NCBI GenBank assembly: GCA_003313425.1
Contig: NHZP01000007.1
Location: 1,240,001 to 1,304,000, forward strand
DNA length: 64,000 nucleotides
Source of the DNA: Pseudopyrenochaeta lycopersici
Taxonomy: Eukaryota > Ascomycota > Dothideomycetes > Pleosporales > Pseudopyrenochaetaceae
Direction: 5' to 3'
Shown here: piece after piece, positions 1 to 9,926 of the stretch
Layout: every line of letters starts with the position of its first letter
Numbering within the stretch: the first letter of the stretch is position 1
The notes under the pieces: model-generated
The model's database searches: none
Seen by the model: the letters and a program-made list of their open reading frames with translations, nothing else
What the model was told of the DNA's origin: nothing
Translations under genes and position numbers: made by a program

Positions 1-102
1 CGAATTAATCACTTCTCTCACGCGCATCGAGGATCTGTCTCGTTTGAGCGGAAAGTGCTTCAATATTGCCTGATGATACTGCGGCTGGTTTCATCCCTTA
101 AT

Positions 103-1331
103 TCAGTCCCAGTTCAGAGAATCAATCGCCCTCCGTATATGCTCCGCTCCCAATGCCTCACAGTTTTCCGTCACCTTACACTCATGCTTCCCACCGCCAA
201 ACAAATGCTTCTTCTCACCGTGCCAGAACTCTTTGTCAGTATGCCATCTCTGCTGCCTCTCTTCTGTCTCTTTGATTAAAGCCGTAAGCGGCCTCGGATT
301 ACTCCCACCACCGTGAACCTCCGTTCGCAACGCAGTCTTCACAATTCTCTTCCAATCCTGCGCTTCCAGCTCAATATTGAAACCCATGGGGCAGTCTGGA
401 GTCCCAGTGTGTAGGTGAAACAATGCGGGGTTGTTGTCACCGACACGGTATGGCTTCTTTTGCCCGGTCTGTTGGAGGCGAGTTGCTTCCGAGTCGACTT
501 CAAGGAGCACTTTGCTGAAGCGTTCCACTATTGCCTTGAACAGAGCTACGATAGACTGGATGTTTTGAATTGCGCTGAAGGCTTCTTTAGGACACTGCGA
601 GCAGTGAATCAAGTCCGAGAGGGCACTCATCGCTTTGCGGAGGGGAATAACGATCTGCGGGAAGGAGAAGGATGGCACGGATTGGAGTTCTGTGAGGGTC
701 AGGTAAACCAAGGAGAGGCATGTGCATGGTCCCATATTAGGCTGAGCCGACAGAGGATCTTCGACTTGATTTGATTGAGATAAGTGTTGGAAATCCCATA
801 AGGATGGGTCAATAGAAGCATCCAGACCAAAGCTATGATGGAATCAGTACACCGGAGGCATTATGGGAGAGCAAAACACACTCTAAGTTAGATATTGGTG
901 ATTCTCTGAATCCATTCGAAAGGCCAAGCTCATGATGTGATGGAGTCGCTGTTTCGTTAACTGTGGAGACGGTTGAAGAGTTAGAGTCGTGTAGATTTGG
1001 CGGAGACGTCAGTCCAAAGTCCGAGAAATCTGAGAGTGCAGGAAGATTGTTCAAAGTGTGGGGATGTCCCATCTGGCCTTCGATTAGTTGTTCTGTGGGC
1101 TCGTCTGCTTCCCCTTCCCTCCGCCTCTTCCTCGGCCGTCCCATCTGCTTCTGAGGCGAGTAAATGCATTCAATATTCTCTTTATTACAACGCACACATT
1201 TCGGTGCATCACCCGAGCATTTTAGTTTTCGTGTTCCTGTCAGGTGATTAGTCGTGCATTCTGCTATTGGGTAAGAGTGGTTATCAGGTCTGCTTACGAC
1301 ACTCGTCACAAGCGGCATGAAGCTTCTCCAT
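103..1331 (-). CDS. Zn(II)2Cys6 transcription factor, AflR-like C-terminal region
   Basis: Fungal nuclear DNA-binding regulator of about 372 residues. I join three exons, 1331-1298, 1236-882 and 832-103, across introns of 61 and 49 nt; the phases fit exactly. Joining exons 1 and 2 restores the binuclear cluster right at the N-terminus (CDECRTRKLKC, then CVRC and C at about residue 30), followed by a basic run MGRPRKRRR typical of these proteins. The middle is Ser/Thr/Asn-rich and acidic. The C-terminal part (TELQSVPSF, PLRKAM, CSQCP) resembles the regulatory region of AflR-family activators. The start ATG lies only 4 codons before HAAC, which is usual here. Target genes are unknown and no biosynthetic cluster is visible in the window, so a secondary-metabolite role is not implied. 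It diverges from cpcA. Confidence 0.85.
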
Positions 1332-2774
1332 CGCTTGTACTTGAACCATACTGCAGATTCTCGACTAATACATTCGATTGTGAACAGCCGGAAAAGAATG
1401 CAAGGATTGAATGGTATCTGAATAGACAAGGATGTGCTGTGCTGATGTTCGGTTCCTGTCCGTTTGGCCAGCGCCAAGACAGAGTGTGATTGCCGCCTGA
1501 CGCACGTGATTGCAGGTGCACATCGACTCTCACGCCACAAAAGCAACTTCGAACAATAATATTCCTTCACACGCTAGATCATTGATGCAATTGACATACC
1601 TTGTAAGTTTGAGGATCATCACGTGTAGTCCGCTTCTAAGCTTCCTGAAGAGAGTTCCAAAGCACTTGAGATACCCAGCCGTACCTCTGTAAGAAAGCCA
1701 GCTAGGTGATCGACAGAATAATTTCTAAGCAACTCTTTGGGAAAGGCAGAATACTTTCCACGTACGCGACAAATCGGCTATGCCTACGCTGATTGGAAAG
1801 CTCAATTAACGCCAGTACAGAGGGTTCATGGCTGTTCAACAAAGAGCTGGCTTTGCAGCCATCTCCGATCAGAGTAATCCACCTTCCACGACACACAGTG
1901 CGTGGTGATGTTAGAAGAACCCTGAAAGAAGGTTGGCGGGAACAATCAACTTCGTCCAATCATACTGGGTAAAACCATGGAGCCAGCCGCAAAAGTGAGG
2001 CAGGGTAAGCCAAGATGTGACTTCGCTATTGTTTCCTCCCCGGGATCAGCAGTGGAGGGCTCCGAAACGTTGCATGTTAGCGGGGCTAAGCTCCAGATCG
2101 ATACATTGGTATGTGGGTGGGAGTCATCCTACGATCCGACGCTGTGGACATGGGAAAGAGACGCACTGTTTCGCAAGAGGACACTCTCACCGACTCGTCA
2201 GCGAAACAGAAAGTTTCGCCGTCGGAACATCGCGCGCCGGCAAATGAGACAAGATCTTGCGCATGTGCGATTGATGAGAAGGGCGGCGGTGCTGCTCCGC
2301 CCTCTTCTAGCAGCGGAAATGGAAGCGTTTTCTGCCGTCCTGGGCTAGTGTTCGTAATCACTCTCCACCGGTTTTCGCAGCGCAGCTGCCAGGGTGTCCC
2401 ATGCTTTGCGCTGCACGCCCTGCTGGTTACAGGCCACGAAAGCTGATGCCTGATTTCCTGCCGCTGCACTTTTCAATGAGCCGGCGGAGGCGACTTCCTG
2501 GGGCCCGGCTTGAACAGGCCAGTGGGCGCGTCGAGCGCGAGCCTGAAGGCGTTTCCGAGGCCGAGGATGGGCATCTTGGATGCGAAGCTGGTGCAGAAAG
2601 GCTGCGCTTCCTCTTGAGGGAATATCTGAGCGGCGCGTTACGAGGGCTGCGCGAACGTGATGCTCTTTAAGCCCCCTACGGTTAGTGCTGATATTTAAAA
2701 GCGCCGCTGGCGGGCGCCATTGGCTGGAGGCGGTGCACGCTGGGGTTTCGGCTGGGTCGCTCCTGCACGTTGAG
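1332..2774. other. Intergenic region between the Zn2Cys6 gene and cpcA
   Basis: About 1.4 kb separating divergent genes. Short open frames occur on both strands but none has a recognisable domain or intron-joined extension. The part from about 2280 on is GC-richer and probably the distal cpcA promoter. Confidence 0.6.
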
Positions 2775-2781
2775 TGAGTCA
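2775..2781 (+). promoter_or_regulatory. CPRE / GCN4 site TGAGTCA upstream of cpcA
   Basis: The 7-mer TGAGTCA (reverse complement of TGACTCA) sits inside GTGAGTCAC, 132 bp before the first leader ATG of the GCN4 orthologue. GCN4/CPC1 proteins bind this palindrome, so autoactivation of cpcA is the natural reading. The site is seen; occupancy is inferred. Confidence 0.65.
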
Positions 2782-2830
2782 CACTTCTGAGCACTTAGCG
2801 CGTCGCTTGTGCTCTTTTTAAATCCCCCAC

Positions 2831-2893
2831 ATGCCCTCGCTGCCTGATTTTCTCCTTCCATCCAACTCGCCTCTATCACAAAGAAACACATAA
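2831..2893 (+). promoter_or_regulatory. Possible extra upstream ORF (20 codons)
   Basis: An ATG at 2831 opens a 20-codon frame ending TAA at 2891-2893, in the pyrimidine-rich region where transcription of cpcA probably starts. Whether it is in the mRNA depends on the start site, which cannot be seen. Confidence 0.3.
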
Positions 2894-2906
2894 GACAGTC
2901 ACAATA

Positions 2907-2921
2907 ATGGCTGCCTCATAG
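2907..2921 (+). promoter_or_regulatory. cpcA uORF1 (Met-Ala-Ala-Ser)
   Basis: Four-codon ORF with a favourable context (A at -3, G at +4), out of frame with the main ORF. It is the first of two leader ATGs between 2907 and the cpcA start. By position and size it matches the permissive first uORF of GCN4-type leaders, after which ribosomes resume scanning. Confidence 0.75.
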
Positions 2922-3111
2922 ATTTCCCCGCGCCTCGACAAGCCGACATCTTGGATTCCCCAATTATACAACCACTCTCCACTTCAATCCCAACCTCAGA
3001 GTCTTCCTTTTTGGAACCTCTGAACTCAAGTCTAGCCTCGCGCAGCTTTAGTTCGCCGTCTCCCACCCCGTTCGACTTTCCGTCGTCCACCACGGCTTCC
3101 CACCAGTCACC

Positions 3112-3270
3112 ATGGCTTTCTTCACCAGCTCCCCAAGCCTCTCGGCACCAACCAAATACGAGTCAACCCGCATTCGCGCTTCCCCAGTCGGACTTCGTGC
3201 TCTACGATCAACCAGCTCAGGTCTCCCCACGGCCTCAGCGAGCACCGAGCGCTCCTCAGCCTACGTTTAA
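3112..3270 (+). promoter_or_regulatory. cpcA uORF2 (52 codons)
   Basis: The ATG at 3112 in context CACCATGG opens 52 codons ending TAA at 3268-3270, in a different frame from cpcA. It lies 190 nt after uORF1 and 139 nt before the main ATG, with no other ATG in either gap. This fits the inhibitory second uORF known from cpc-1/cpcA leaders: under amino-acid starvation, reduced ternary complex lets ribosomes bypass it. Confidence 0.75.
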
Positions 3271-3409
3271 CAACGGCCAGCATTTCTACGCCAATTCTGC
3301 CCCTTCATCCACCACAGAATTCCAGCAGCCTCTGTTACGCCAACGTCCCCCGGTTCCATTGTTTTCCAGCTCTAGCAACAACATCCCTCAACTAAACAAC
3401 GTCGCAAAT

Positions 3410-4189
3410 ATGGCAGGTACGGTACCCGCATATCGCCACGCCGATCTGAAACTCACCTTGCTGGCAGATTTGAACAGCAACAACTCCTTCGACTCGGGCG
3501 CAAGCCTGATGCCCGGCTTCCAGGCCGGAGTGTTTTCCATGGACCAGGTGTCTGCGTTCACGTCAATCAATAACCCCGGCGCCGCCGGGTCCACGCGCAC
3601 CGTGTCCCCCAAGGACATTTTCTCCGATGCCTTTGGGTCTGCCCCACCATCTACGGCGTTCACAAACTTGACTTCCCCCGAACTTGGTGACTCTCCCTTC
3701 ATGAACGACAGCTTCGAGTGCTCTCCAATGTTCACGGGAGAGCCTCTGATCACCAACACAAACGACTGGTACTCGCTGTTCCCTGAGGAAGAGAACAAGG
3801 CTGTCGAGACCGCTTATGCGCCTGCAGTCATCTCTCTCCCTCTGGAGCGCACAATCAGCAGCCAGTCCATGGAGCGATCCGCTTCATCGAGCAATGGTTC
3901 TCCGCTCGTGTTGGACAGCTCGTTCAGGAGGAAGTCATCTATCACAAACTCTCCCGCGCCAACCGGCATCACCAAGTCTCGTCGTCGAAAGGGTCCCCTT
4001 CCAAGCATCTCAGTTGACCCTAACGACAAAGTTGCCTTGAAGCGAGCCCGCAATACTCTTGCCGCTCGTGAGTCTCGGCAAAGGAAGTTCGACCACGTCA
4101 GTGATCTCGAACGACGAAACTCGGAGCTTGAGGCTGAGCTCGAGAAGTGGAAGAGCATTGCTATGGCTCATGGATACAACGGACCATGA
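3410..4189 (+). CDS. cpcA: Cross-pathway control bZIP activator (GCN4/CPC1 orthologue)
   Basis: Nuclear bZIP activator of amino-acid biosynthesis genes, 259 residues, the usual size for this family (about 240-280). The C-terminal 55 residues hold the basic region (KRARNTLAARESRQRK) and a short leucine zipper starting at HVSDLERRNSELEAEL; the family signature NTLAARxSRxRK is exact. The N-terminal two thirds is a Ser/Pro/Asp-rich activation region with hydrophobic patches such as DWYSLF. I start at the ATG 3410 (NMAGTVPAYRH). The same frame is open back to at least 2951 but has no ATG there, and two uORFs lie in that leader, so the longer version would be a mis-annotation unless a non-AUG start is used. 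Expression is probably controlled translationally by the uORFs and transcriptionally by the CPRE at 2775. No intron is evident. Confidence 0.93.
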   Translation: MAGTVPAYRHADLKLTLLADLNSNNSFDSGASLMPGFQAGVFSMDQVSAFTSINNPGAAGSTRTVSPKDIFSDAFGSAPPSTAFTNLTSPELGDSPFMNDSFECSPMFTGEPLITNTNDWYSLFPEEENKAVETAYAPAVISLPLERTISSQSMERSASSSNGSPLVLDSSFRRKSSITNSPAPTGITKSRRRKGPLPSISVDPNDKVALKRARNTLAARESRQRKFDHVSDLERRNSELEAELEKWKSIAMAHGYNGP

Positions 4190-4937
4190 ATGTCCTCGTC
4201 TTTTTGAATATGGTTCTTAAGGAGCTGGTGAAGAAACCAGCCTTGCCTATTGGCAAAGTTTCCTTTCTGTTGTCATCTCAACCTTTATTCTTACCTGTTT
4301 CCTACCTTCCCGTCTCCGGATGGATGGTGGTTTTCCTATCTTGATCAATGGATCTCGACCGGTGTGCAGTCTCCCCTTGTGGTTTGATTGACTCCGCCTG
4401 GTGTTGTTAATGCGTTGGTAGAAGTTCTCAATGTTGTTCGCGGCTGTCTACTGTTTTCGAGCTGAAGGATATGGGATAGTTTCATTATATATACCTGCGT
4501 TCTCATCAATGACTCCCTTGCCGTGACTCCTTAAGGCTGTGACTAGAATCTTGCCACATGACTGATGAGACATGACTAATGGTGGCTCACCTTGTGTCTG
4601 TGATTCATCCTATGCAAGGCTTGTAGCGGATATTGAAGGTATCGTGCGCGGTTTCTCGCTCATAGTCCCCCGCCACCGCTGCTTCCTTCGCTGGGTACAG
4701 CATGTTGAGGCCAAGAGCCGACGCGCTTTTGATCTCGTTGCGCTTTCACTTGATGCTGACTTGATCTTTACGCTCTTGCACGTAGCCTTTCAAGGCTAGG
4801 CGCAGAAGCCTGCTGTGCAAAAAGGGTTGCCGTCTGCCTTGGTGATATGTTCGCTGCAAGAACAAAAAGGGTATTTTGAGGAGCAAAAAGAAGCAAAAAG
4901 GACATTTCAGAAGCCAAAAAAGAACAAAAAAGCAGAT
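4190..4937. other. cpcA 3' region and A-rich tract
   Basis: Holds the presumed cpcA 3' UTR and, from about 4855 to 4931, an A-rich tract in which variants of CAAAAAG recur. No gene is recognised. Confidence 0.5.
4926..4931 (-). terminator. Pol III T-run after the tRNA-Leu-like element
   Basis: On the minus strand a run of six T lies 6 nt beyond the tRNA 3' end, with a second T6 run further on, as expected for RNA polymerase III termination. Confidence 0.55.
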
Positions 4938-5031
4938 TGATGAGAGTGGGATTCGAACCCACGCCATTTCTGACTGCGGGATATGCTTAGATACCTAAAC
5001 GCAGCGCCTTAGACCACTCTGTTGGACGTTA
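4938..5031 (-). tRNA. tRNA-Leu(UAG)-like with 14-nt intron, 5' part degenerate
   Basis: On the minus strand the 3' two thirds is a good tRNA-Leu. It has D-arm sequence GAGTGGTCTAAGGCG and a perfect anticodon stem CTGCG/CGCAG. The loop reads TTTAGGC once a 14-nt intron after position 37 is removed, giving anticodon UAG. It also has a short variable arm, a T-arm with a consensus B box GGTTCGAATCC, and a T-run beyond. The acceptor 3' strand TCTCATC has no complementary 5' strand: the sequence before position 13 shows no match to it and the A box is broken. I infer a 5'-truncated or rearranged copy, probably a pseudogene. Confidence 0.55.
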
Positions 5032-7569
5032 GACTCAAGCTGACTGGGTTGTTGAGTGCGATTAACTTACCGGCCATCTCACCTTGACTGGATGATTGAA
5101 GATTCAGTGAAAAGCATAATATATATAGTGTTAATCACTGGGCCTAACGTAGCAAAAGCTGCTCTCTCAACTAGTATGCCAGCATCTTTCCCAATTCAAA
5201 TTGAGGCATCGGTATTTGGCCTGGTTGACTAGTTGAACAAGGGCGGGCGGCGATGCTTACTCATTTGCTGCACGAAAACGGAATTATCTTGTCTTATGAC
5301 CTTAGGAGTAAAGCCCCCACTTGACTCTGTGCGCACCAAAAGACGTATGCTCTGTATTCGAAATTCTTATTCATGTACTCTACTGGATGTCCTTTTCATT
5401 CGTATTGAAACACATAGAACTTGCAAAAATTACTCGTATGCATCTGCAACATCTGGAATGTAACATTCTGTTTCTTTGGTCCTACGGTAGTAAGAGAAGG
5501 TTTTTAGATTGGGTATCAACGAAGCTGAACCATATGTGCTCAGGCGCTCAGCCCACATATTCTATAAGCAAGCTCTTCTTGACCTAGCTGGTTCTCCGGA
5601 CGGTCACATACGTGCCTTCATCTATTAGATGCATATTGGGCTTTAACTTAAGATGCTGCGCAATAGGCAACGCCAGGCCTACTAACTCCCGTACAGCGCA
5701 TGGTTGTATTCTTAGAAGGCACCTATCATACTGGCAGTGTAGAATCGAAATCCATTGAATCTGAGTCTTAAACATGTGTTTCAAAAGTTGGAAGTGCTGA
5801 CTCAACACCACACGTGTCTGGACTGTTTTGAAAGTCGAATGTTATTAAGTATTCAAATCCGTATGCCTGATATTATGGAATAAGTACACATTGAGACTGA
5901 GGATAGCTGTTAGTTTGCCTAATGCCCCTATAGATTTTGATCCTGCTCTGATCACGCTTCTTGTTGCCCAACTTTTCTGTCTTTTTGCTTGGATGTTTGA
6001 CTGGTGGTGATTTTTGGCCGAGTGTGCGGCAGTACGGAGCCGAGACGGGACCCCGCTTCCGGGTCTGCAACCTCCACTTCAGGGTAGCCCTGTAAAGCCT
6101 GAAAAAGTATGTAGTAGCGTCTTTTACATATGAAATGCTTCGCTAAGAATGAGCGGGGGTGCTGACTGTCTTTTAAAGCTTACTGCATGAAATCTTGCGG
6201 CTAGGTTCATTTGCTATCGGTTTAGTCATTCACTCAAAGTTACGGTAAATTTACCACCAACTCTTCCCACAGTCAATCGGATTTCAACCTAAGTCCACAC
6301 AGAGTTATTACGAAAAGAGAGCAAGCGAACTATTATTTCTCTACTTAGCACGGCCAGCCATGCCAGTCCAACCTGACGACCTGCTCCTCTCTGTATGTAA
6401 AGCCTGCGTTTGTCATTTGACTGCATACGCTCTGACTACGACCTTCCATTCTCAATCCTCAGAAGCCTCAGATTAGCATCTAATAACCATCTATAGCTTC
6501 AATCGTCTCTCCGCAATGCGCTCTCGACCTTCGGCCCTGACAGCCCTCAGTACCACAATATCAAGCTGATGGTCGATGAGCACATGGCAAAACTTGCACT
6601 CGAAAACCTCTCAATCTCACCAGGCAACTCTCATCAGCACGAAGGTGAATAGATGCAAATGGCATAACGCACTTCCGGTTTCGGCTTCTAGGCTGGTCAG
6701 AATTCGACTGAAATACAGGGCTGGGTGTCTTGAAGCCAGCTGTCCAAAAAGTGCCAAATTTTTCCAGCTACTGAAATAGGAGCCGGAAGACCTTCAGATA
6801 CTTTCACAATTTTGATTGAAACTCCCCAAAAAGGATCGAATCCATTCACGCTGGTCGGGATGCTGAATGAAATTGATGGCTGGGTGCCTTGAAACTAACT
6901 GTCTACAAAGTGCCTAATTTTCCCAGCTATTGAAATAGGAGTTTGAGTATCTTCAAGTACTTTTCCACTTTTAATTAAACAGCTAGAAGGGAAAGAATCC
7001 ATTCAGAGTGGTTGGTATACTGAATCAAAATCGAGATCTGTGTTACTAAAGTATATGGTAGAACTTGCCAGAGGAGGAGACATTTCAGTTTTCAACCCAA
7101 TTGTTTAAAAGGAGCTTCCCCTTCAATGCATCAAAACATTAGCTATGCTGCTTTCAGATATATTGCGTTTCAATTGAACGAGCCAAAACAAAAATCGATC
7201 CAGGTTGGTCGAGATGCCAAATGATATGGTGAACTAGCTACTAGGGTATATGATGGGATTTAGTAGGGACAAGGAGACCTTTCTGTCGTGTTTCTACACG
7301 TTGGTATTGAAGATTGATTCACAATCATACCAAGTCTGTGGACCTGGTGCTCCAAACTGTGATTGTTAGGCCAGATATTAGCGAGCCAATCGTGGACCGT
7401 CACCTTTGACCCACCATTTTTCCTTCTCAAGTCTGCCCTACCGTGACTCCTCCACAGTGCAACAGCAAAGTCAGCGACCCCATTGAGATTGACAACTACA
7501 ATGCCAATACCAGACTGAGGAATCGAACCTAATCTTTCATGCGCTACACAGCATCATTCTGTTCACATC
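5032..7569. other. Gene-poor, AT-leaning region
   Basis: About 2.5 kb with no open frame that resembles a protein. TA-rich stretches and a diverged tandem repeat (listed separately) suggest decayed repetitive DNA, possibly altered by repeat-induced point mutation, but no transposase or reverse transcriptase trace is readable. Confidence 0.5.
6691..7020 (+). repeat. Diverged tandem repeat, period about 158 bp
   Basis: Two clear copies and the head of a third. GGCTGGGTGYCTTGAA occurs at about 6719 and 6878; GAAATAGGAG follows in both; GTGCCWAATTTTYCCAGCT occurs in both. The preceding words CTGGTC..GA.TGCTGAATGAAAT and TGGTTGGTATACTGAAT mark copies 2 and 3, 157 bp apart. A weaker trace, GGTTGGTCGAGATGCC, is near 7203. 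Differences include many transitions, which fits old RIP-type decay. Confidence 0.6.
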
Positions 7570-9157
7570 ATGCCAGCATACCTCATTAGGCTCGCGCAAG
7601 TGCACGAGAGCTTCCGAAAAGTCGAACTGCAGGCATTGGCTGATCTTGCTGGAGTGAGCTTGGAGTTCACCAAATATGAGGAAGATGTAGGTTCTCTTGT
7701 GATGCCTTTAACTATTGTGTATTTGTCATTCTATAGTCTCAGACGCCTCCCATCGTCCCCCATCCATAATCCTGTTCAAAAATGCGAATCACTCTATTGC
7801 TTTTTCATACAGCTCATCATTTTTCTAGTCACCATACTGCATAGTAAGCCTGCCATCCGACTCTGCGGCGCGCAAAGTAGTTTCTCGCAGCATGCTGGCC
7901 CAAGGCATCTACGAACTATGGGGTCAAGGTCCCACTTATGACGCTCTCCATGATTCAGTCCGAAACCTCTCGTCTTTAAAATGGTCACAGTATGAGGTAG
8001 CATCCTTTCGCTTCACTATTGAGGGCTATCGAGGCGGAAAGTCGGCAGCTGATCAGCGGTCCGTCATTGACAGCTTCGCCTACCTTGGCTTCAACGGACA
8101 ACCCAAAATGCGAGATCCCGATGTTGCCTTCCGTGTTTTCGAAGACTATGATCTCGATGTACCAGAACCAAAGTATTTCTATTTCGGCCGCTTCATCGCG
8201 GAGTCGTGCCGAAACGAGGCGAAGCGAACGTACGATTTGAAAAAAAGACACTATATCAGCACTACATCCATGGACGCGGAGCTTACACTTTTGACTGCTA
8301 ATATTGCGCACGTAGCACCTGGGAAGCTATTTTACGATCCATTCATGGGCACAGGCGGCTTCCCGATTGCGTGCGCGCATTTTGGAGCAGTTGTATTCGG
8401 AAGCGACATTGATGGTCGCACTATTCGAGGCCTAGGTGGAAGCGCGAGAAGGGGACAGACTGGAAAGATGGATGTTGTTGGCAACTTCAAGCAGTATGGC
8501 CTCGGGTCAAACTATCTAGGCAGCTTTGTTTCTGACCTCACCAACACTCCGCTGAGGATCTCGCCACACGACCAGGACTTTACGAAAGGCTACCTCGATG
8601 GCATAGTCTGTGATCCCCCGTATGGCATCCGTGAAGGCCTTAAAGTTCTTGGTTCTCGCCAACAGCTTCTCGATTCAGAAAGACAGTCACATCAAGATCA
8701 GTACCAACAACCAGGCTACATCCCACCTAAACGACCATACTCCTTCACAGCACTCCTTGATGATATACTAGCGTTCGCAGTGGCAACCCTAGTCGAAGAT
8801 GGTCGACTGAGTATGTGGATGCCAACAGCAAATGACGAGGATATCGAGTTGGTCATACCATCCCACCCGTGCCTTGAACTTCAGTCGGTCTGTGTCCAAG
8901 CATTCAACAAGTGGTCACGAAGGCTGCTCACCTACAGACGACTGCGCAAGGCCGAATTACCTGAGGGCGCACTGGAGGCTGTCAAGAAAGACTATGAGAA
9001 GGGAACAAGAGCTAGCGACTTGAATGACTTCCGCAGGAAGTATTTCCAAGGCTTCAAGGAGTTCGAGAGCATGAAGAAAGAATTCGTAAGAATGAAGATG
9101 GACACGGGCACAAATGACGAAACACCTAGCACGCAGGACGAAGCCTTGAAGAAGTGA
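7570..9157 (+). CDS. TRM11: tRNA (guanine-N2)-10 methyltransferase catalytic subunit
   Basis: SAM-dependent enzyme forming m2G10 in tRNA, working with the small zinc protein TRM112; cytosolic in yeast. Two exons, 7570-7686 and 7829-9157, joined across a 142-nt intron (GTAGGT..TTTTCTAG), give 481 residues; yeast Trm11 is 433. The join produces YEED-SPYCIVSLPSD, aligning without gap to the THUMP-domain start of the family. The N-terminal THUMP region ends near residue 150. The Rossmann methyltransferase domain has motif I DPFMGTGG, the acidic FGSDID and the catalytic motif IV DPPYG. The C-terminal tail (last 40 residues, Lys/Met-rich) is variable. It converges with the nitroreductase remnant 48 bp downstream. 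Confidence 0.93.
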
Positions 9158-9205
9158 GGGTCTCGTATCAGTTTCAGCTACACTAAAACTGCTGAAGACT
9201 TAAGT

Positions 9206-9926
9206 TCAAAGTTGACTTGAAATTGGCTCCATATCACTCTGGACCTTCTCCAACCCCCCAAAAGCCCTTAGCGCTTCATCCAAATGTATCCTGGGCGGCT
9301 CTTCTGTCGGTTCTGCCGTTGAGTCCCCGAACACCAACTGGCATTTCAACTTCCATCCCTCCGGCACATTATACGTCTCCTTCACCCACGGCGTGATGCA
9401 ACATTGTAGTGTTGGGGATTACATCCCAAACCTTCAGCCGCAAGCGCCGTGCACACTGTGAATTGAGCCATACCAGATGCACGCTCTTCGGCTTCCGGAC
9501 CGTGTTCGAGGAGGGTCCTGAAATGTGGAGGAAGGAGACCGTAGGCAGTTTGGTCGTCAAAGAAGAGAACCTTTACAGATCAGTCAATTGTCACATTGTG
9601 CAAACATCACCGCTTCAAAGTAAATGACCTCCTACTGTACCATATGCAGCTTTAAAACTCCCAATTCTTGGCACTAAAAGGTCCCGAAACTCCGCTGGTG
9701 CAAATTTTGGCGTGACTACTGCGGTATGATCCCATAGCTTAATGTGCTCTTCGTCGAACAAGATAATACAGCGGCAGGTGCGGACATTGAAAGCAGAGAG
9801 GCAGTATTTGAGCGCTTGGTGCACAATCTCACTGATGCGACCCTGGGGGACGTTAGAGGTGTTGGTGGGCGTGTATATCGTACGCCAGTTGATGACAGCG
9901 TCGAAGAAAGAGGTTGTTGCTGTCAT
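9206..9926 (-). pseudogene. FRM2/HBN1-type nitroreductase with a one-base frameshift
   Basis: Flavin-dependent nitroreductase-like protein of about 218 residues if intact. Exon 1 (9926-9636) starts FFDAVINWRTIYTPTN and ends FKAAYGTV; a 65-nt intron (9635-9571) follows. Exon 2 continues LFFDDQTAYGLLPPHFRT, LGCNPQHYN, all family signatures. Just after QHYNVA, at about 9397-9398, the frame runs into a stop, while the next frame carries on exactly as expected (ITPWVKETYNVPEGWKLK, QLVFG) to a TGA at 9206. One missing base explains this. Either the gene is freshly broken or the assembly has an indel. The 50 residues lost include the conserved C-terminal dimer segment. Confidence 0.75.

Noticed and set aside
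2086..2794. Overlapping minus-strand ORFs of 127 and 149 codons
   Set aside because: No domain, no intron joins, and they lie in the cpcA promoter where GC-rich sequence gives chance open frames.
2951..4189. cpcA read from a TTG at 2951 (412 residues)
   Set aside because: No ATG in that frame before 3410, the leader holds two uORFs, and 259 residues matches the family size.
7687..7828. A small middle exon (TPPIV) in TRM11 between 7735 and 7760
   Set aside because: It would need a GT..TA or TC..AG intron. A single intron ending TTTTCTAG at 7828 gives the family words SPYCIV directly.
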